From positions 1 to 48,080 of the forward strand of contig JALVDV010000009.1 of the NCBI GenBank assembly GCA_027008775.1: 48,080 nucleotides of DNA, written 5' to 3'. Below are positions 45,277 through 48,080 of the stretch, one piece after another (the first letter of the stretch is position 1; each line of letters opens with the position of its first letter). This DNA is from Candidatus Moraniibacteriota bacterium. GTDB taxonomy: Bacteria; Patescibacteriota; Minisyncoccia; Moranbacterales; DUUL01. The notes under the pieces are model-generated. The model was not told the DNA's origin. It saw only the letters and a program-made list of their open reading frames with translations, and did no database searches. A program made the position numbers and the translations under genes.

Positions 45277-48080
45277 TTAATGAAGAGTTTGCTCTGTTGT
45301 TATTGGCCTGATAATTACCCAATGCATATTTTCTCCTCCTTCTGTATCTTCTTCTATTTCTTCTAAAACAAATTTTACCCCAATTTCCTTACCTAAACGA
45401 TTTAGTTGCTTGGTTATAATCTGATAACTGGTTTTTTCTCTGGCTCTGGCCAAAAGTGGCAAGGAATTGTTTTTGTCTAGATAGTACTTTTTATAAAGCT
45501 GCAGAAAAGCTTTAATCAATTTTCCTCCGGCCAATTTTGCTTCCGGCAAAGCCGCTAAATCAGAGATATAAATTACTTTCTCGCCTTCATCTTCTCCTTC
45601 GTAAGCAAAGAGATAACCTTTCATCTTCCCCTTTTCATCTTCATAGGCTAAAGATAAATTGGGGCGATTAAAATGAGTGTTATAAATATCTTTAGCAATC
45701 AAACCATTTTCCATATTATGAAGATACTCCATCAGAGTTTGATTGTCCGCGTAAGCCTTGCCTTCAATATAGGAAACTTTAAGAGTATCGACATAGGTAA
45801 GAGGACGGATGTTTTTAGGATATTTTTCTTTTCTTTTTTCTTTTTCTGAGAAGAAAATTTGTGTTGCCCAGAGATTTAAAGTTTTGCTTTGGTTTTTTTT
45901 ATTCACTGTCACCTCATAAACATTTTCACCAGTACTATCGCTGTAAGCCACAGGCGCCACCGGCAAAAAAGTGTTTTCTATGCTATTGCCAAATACCAAA
46001 TCGTTATACCCCATGCCTATTAAAAATTTCTGATTATTCAAATTATCGTCTGTTGCATAATGTTTTAGATATTCGGCAAAAAATTTTCTATATAATATCT
46101 CTAAAACATTTATATTTCTTCCAATATTGGGACGAACCTCGATATTATCACAAACCACCACTTCTTTTTGTTGCTCGATAATATCATCGGAAACAAAGTC
46201 ACTCATAGATTTATGCTCCTCTTGGGCCAACTTAATAATTTCCGGAATGGGTTTCTTAATGTCAATATCCTTGGTTAAAACCGATTGGGCAATCGTGCGC
46301 CAGACCCTTTTTCCTTTCTCCTGAGTTTCTACCTGAATTACAAATTGTCCGCAATTGGGATTAAAGGTGTAAACATTATTTTTCCCGGACCCAAAGGGCA
46401 TACAACACTCTGTGTCGTTACCGGCCACTACAGCTTCCGGATCAGATTTCCAGGTTATTCTAGTCCGATAATTTCTAAACTCTGCTCTAAGACCGATTGA
46501 TTTATCAAAAATTATTTCTTTAACTTGTTTTTCTATTTCCGGGCTTAAAGTAACTTTATTGTTCAAGAGATCCAGCAAAGTTGCGCTTTCTTTTTTAAGG
46601 AGGCGATTGACTTCCGCAAATAATTTTTTAGGGTGGCGCGCTTGGCCTTTGATTTTTTCTTGTCGCGACCCTAGGGCTGTTTTAATTAACTTCTTTAAAT
46701 CCAGGTCCCAATATTTTTCATTTACCGGAGCCGTAAAATACATTTCTGCCGGGGCAAAGGTTTGGATTTTATCTAAGGAACCTTCCACAACTGCGTCTCT
46801 TAGATCCTCAGCAGTTAAAGGTAAAAAAGGGATTTGGGTATAATGAGAAGGTTTTTTCAGTTCATGAGCTTCAGGAGCATGCTTTTCCTCAATTTGCAAA
46901 AATGTTTTTGGATTTTTAAAAAATTCTATAACCGCCCGGGTATTTATCCCCGGATGGAAAACAAGAGTTTCTATATAATCTTTTAATTTTTTCTTTTCCG
47001 GAGGCATCTCTCTAATTTCTTCTAAAATTTCTCTTTTGTTCAAAAGGTCAACTATATCATCAAACTTTTGCAATACTTTCCAGTTAAGAAAAATATCTTG
47101 AGGGGTTTTAACACCTTCCAATAATTGCGCCATGGATTTTATATCTTTATACTGGCGCGCTTCATTTAAAGTTTCCTCTAAGTTTACATTTTCCAAACGA
47201 TCGACAATTTTATTCAGCTTCTGATAAGCGTCCTGGCTGTTGTCTTTTCTAACCTGAAAAAGGATTTGGCCAAAAAATTGCTCTGGGGAAAGATTAGCTT
47301 TTTCTTTTAATTTTAAAATTTTATCAAAATTAAACAAGGCATCGTGCCGATCATAACCCCCAATAAACTTAAACATCTTTTCATAACCAAACACTTCCGC
47401 GCCTCTTTGGAAAGCGGAAAATATCTCATGATTGTTTCCTTCTTCATCCCAAACACTGCCTTTTAATCCTTTTAAGTTTTCCAAAATATTTTTGTATTTT
47501 TCTTCTCCTGACAGCTCCCAAACCTCAGGATTTTTTTCAATTTTCTCTTGGTTGGCAAAGTAATTTTGCAAGTTTTCCGCCACAGTTAAATTGGAATCTA
47601 AATATTTTTTATCCGGAATTGCCTCTTTGCCAAATAATTTTTCAAAATCTTTCCATGATAAATTTTGTAAAACAATTAGTTCTTGGCTTTGGTATAGTTG
47701 AAAAGGATAGTGAGAGAGGTCATAGTTTGAGAGGAAGTGTTCTTTGATTTCGAGGGCGTCGTCAATCCTTCCTTTTTTCAATTTTTCTTCCAATCTTTCT
47801 AACACCGCCTCTATTATCTCCAAATCATTTATTTCCGGATCATTTTTTATTCTTTCTTCCTCTCCTTGGAGAAAGTATACTTTAATTGTGAGGGCGTTAT
47901 CAATTTTTCCTTCTTTTAACATTTCTTTCATCACTTCCAATGCCATTTCTTTTATTTTTTCTTCCTTTTCCTCTCCATGGAGAAAGTGTTTTTGAATCTT
48001 AAGACATCTGTCAATATCTATTTTCTTCAATCTTTTTTTAAATACCTCCCATGCTATTTCTTCTATCTCCGGATCATTTT
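45277..48080 (-). CDS. Very large protein with N-terminal helical repeats and possible C-terminal GNAT-like domain; 5' end beyond the window
   Basis: The ORF-track start (48030, TTG) is not the true start: the frame stays open to 48080 (NDPEIEEIAWEVFKKRLKKIDIDRCL...). Confidence 0.8.
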   Translation of the reverse strand, partial: NDPEIEEIAWEVFKKRLKKIDIDRCLKIQKHFLHGEEKEEKIKEMALEVMKEMLKEGKIDNALTIKVYFLQGEEERIKNDPEINDLEIIEAVLERLEEKLKKGRIDDALEIKEHFLSNYDLSHYPFQLYQSQELIVLQNLSWKDFEKLFGKEAIPDKKYLDSNLTVAENLQNYFANQEKIEKNPEVWELSGEEKYKNILENLKGLKGSVWDEEGNNHEIFSAFQRGAEVFGYEKMFKFIGGYDRHDALFNFDKILKLKEKANLSPEQFFGQILFQVRKDNSQDAYQKLNKIVDRLENVNLEETLNEARQYKDIKSMAQLLEGVKTPQDIFLNWKVLQKFDDIVDLLNKREILEEIREMPPEKKKLKDYIETLVFHPGINTRAVIEFFKNPKTFLQIEEKHAPEAHELKKPSHYTQIPFLPLTAEDLRDAVVEGSLDKIQTFAPAEMYFTAPVNEKYWDLDLKKLIKTALGSRQEKIKGQARHPKKLFAEVNRLLKKESATLLDLLNNKVTLSPEIEKQVKEIIFDKSIGLRAEFRNYRTRITWKSDPEAVVAGNDTECCMPFGSGKNNVYTFNPNCGQFVIQVETQEKGKRVWRTIAQSVLTKDIDIKKPIPEIIKLAQEEHKSMSDFVSDDIIEQQKEVVVCDNIEVRPNIGRNINVLEILYRKFFAEYLKHYATDDNLNNQKFLIGMGYNDLVFGNSIENTFLPVAPVAYSDSTGENVYEVTVNKKNQSKTLNLWATQIFFSEKEKRKEKYPKNIRPLTYVDTLKVSYIEGKAYADNQTLMEYLHNMENGLIAKDIYNTHFNRPNLSLAYEDEKGKMKGYLFAYEGEDEGEKVIYISDLAALPEAKLAGGKLIKAFLQLYKKYYLDKNNSLPLLARAREKTSYQIITKQLNRLGKEIGVKFVLEEIEEDTEGGENMHWVIIRPITTEQTLH

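Overview
This 48 kb window looks like a chromosomal segment of a Candidate Phyla Radiation (Patescibacteria)-like bacterium; that lineage call is inferred from gene content and style only. Recognisable content: an envelope glycan cluster (flippase, PMT-like GT, DPM1-GtrA, O-antigen ligase-like, GT4); a baseplate-J-like / FtsA-like pair; YvcK; a 1414-aa surface protein; MscL; LeuRS; a tandem CDP-alcohol phosphatidyltransferase; an ArsR-like regulator; ProRS; a PEGA protein; GroES; tRNA-Thr(CGT) and tRNA-Pro(GGG); RfbD-like; a PlsC-like acyltransferase; RarA; CFA synthase; a Glu/Leu dehydrogenase; a rhodanese-GH114 fusion; GH26; and a very large repeat protein cut by the window end. The most unusual part is 25.6-30.8 kb. 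It holds 12 copies of a 30-bp palindrome, TATTATGATATTAT-(TG/CA)-ATAATATCATAATA, all intergenic. One copy carries symmetric compensatory changes, and two pairs sit in a diverged ~180-bp duplicated module. The copies surround an unannotated ~300-nt transcription unit with a perfect TTGACA-N16-TATAAT promoter, a 25-codon ORF with a strong Shine-Dalgarno, GC-rich hairpins and a strong intrinsic terminator. Other notable items are repeated in-frame insertions in LeuRS, a Cys-rich insertion in the RfbD-like protein, remnants of rfbB-like and MFS genes, and a long nested hairpin near 44.8 kb. Everything is from reading the sequence; no searches were run.
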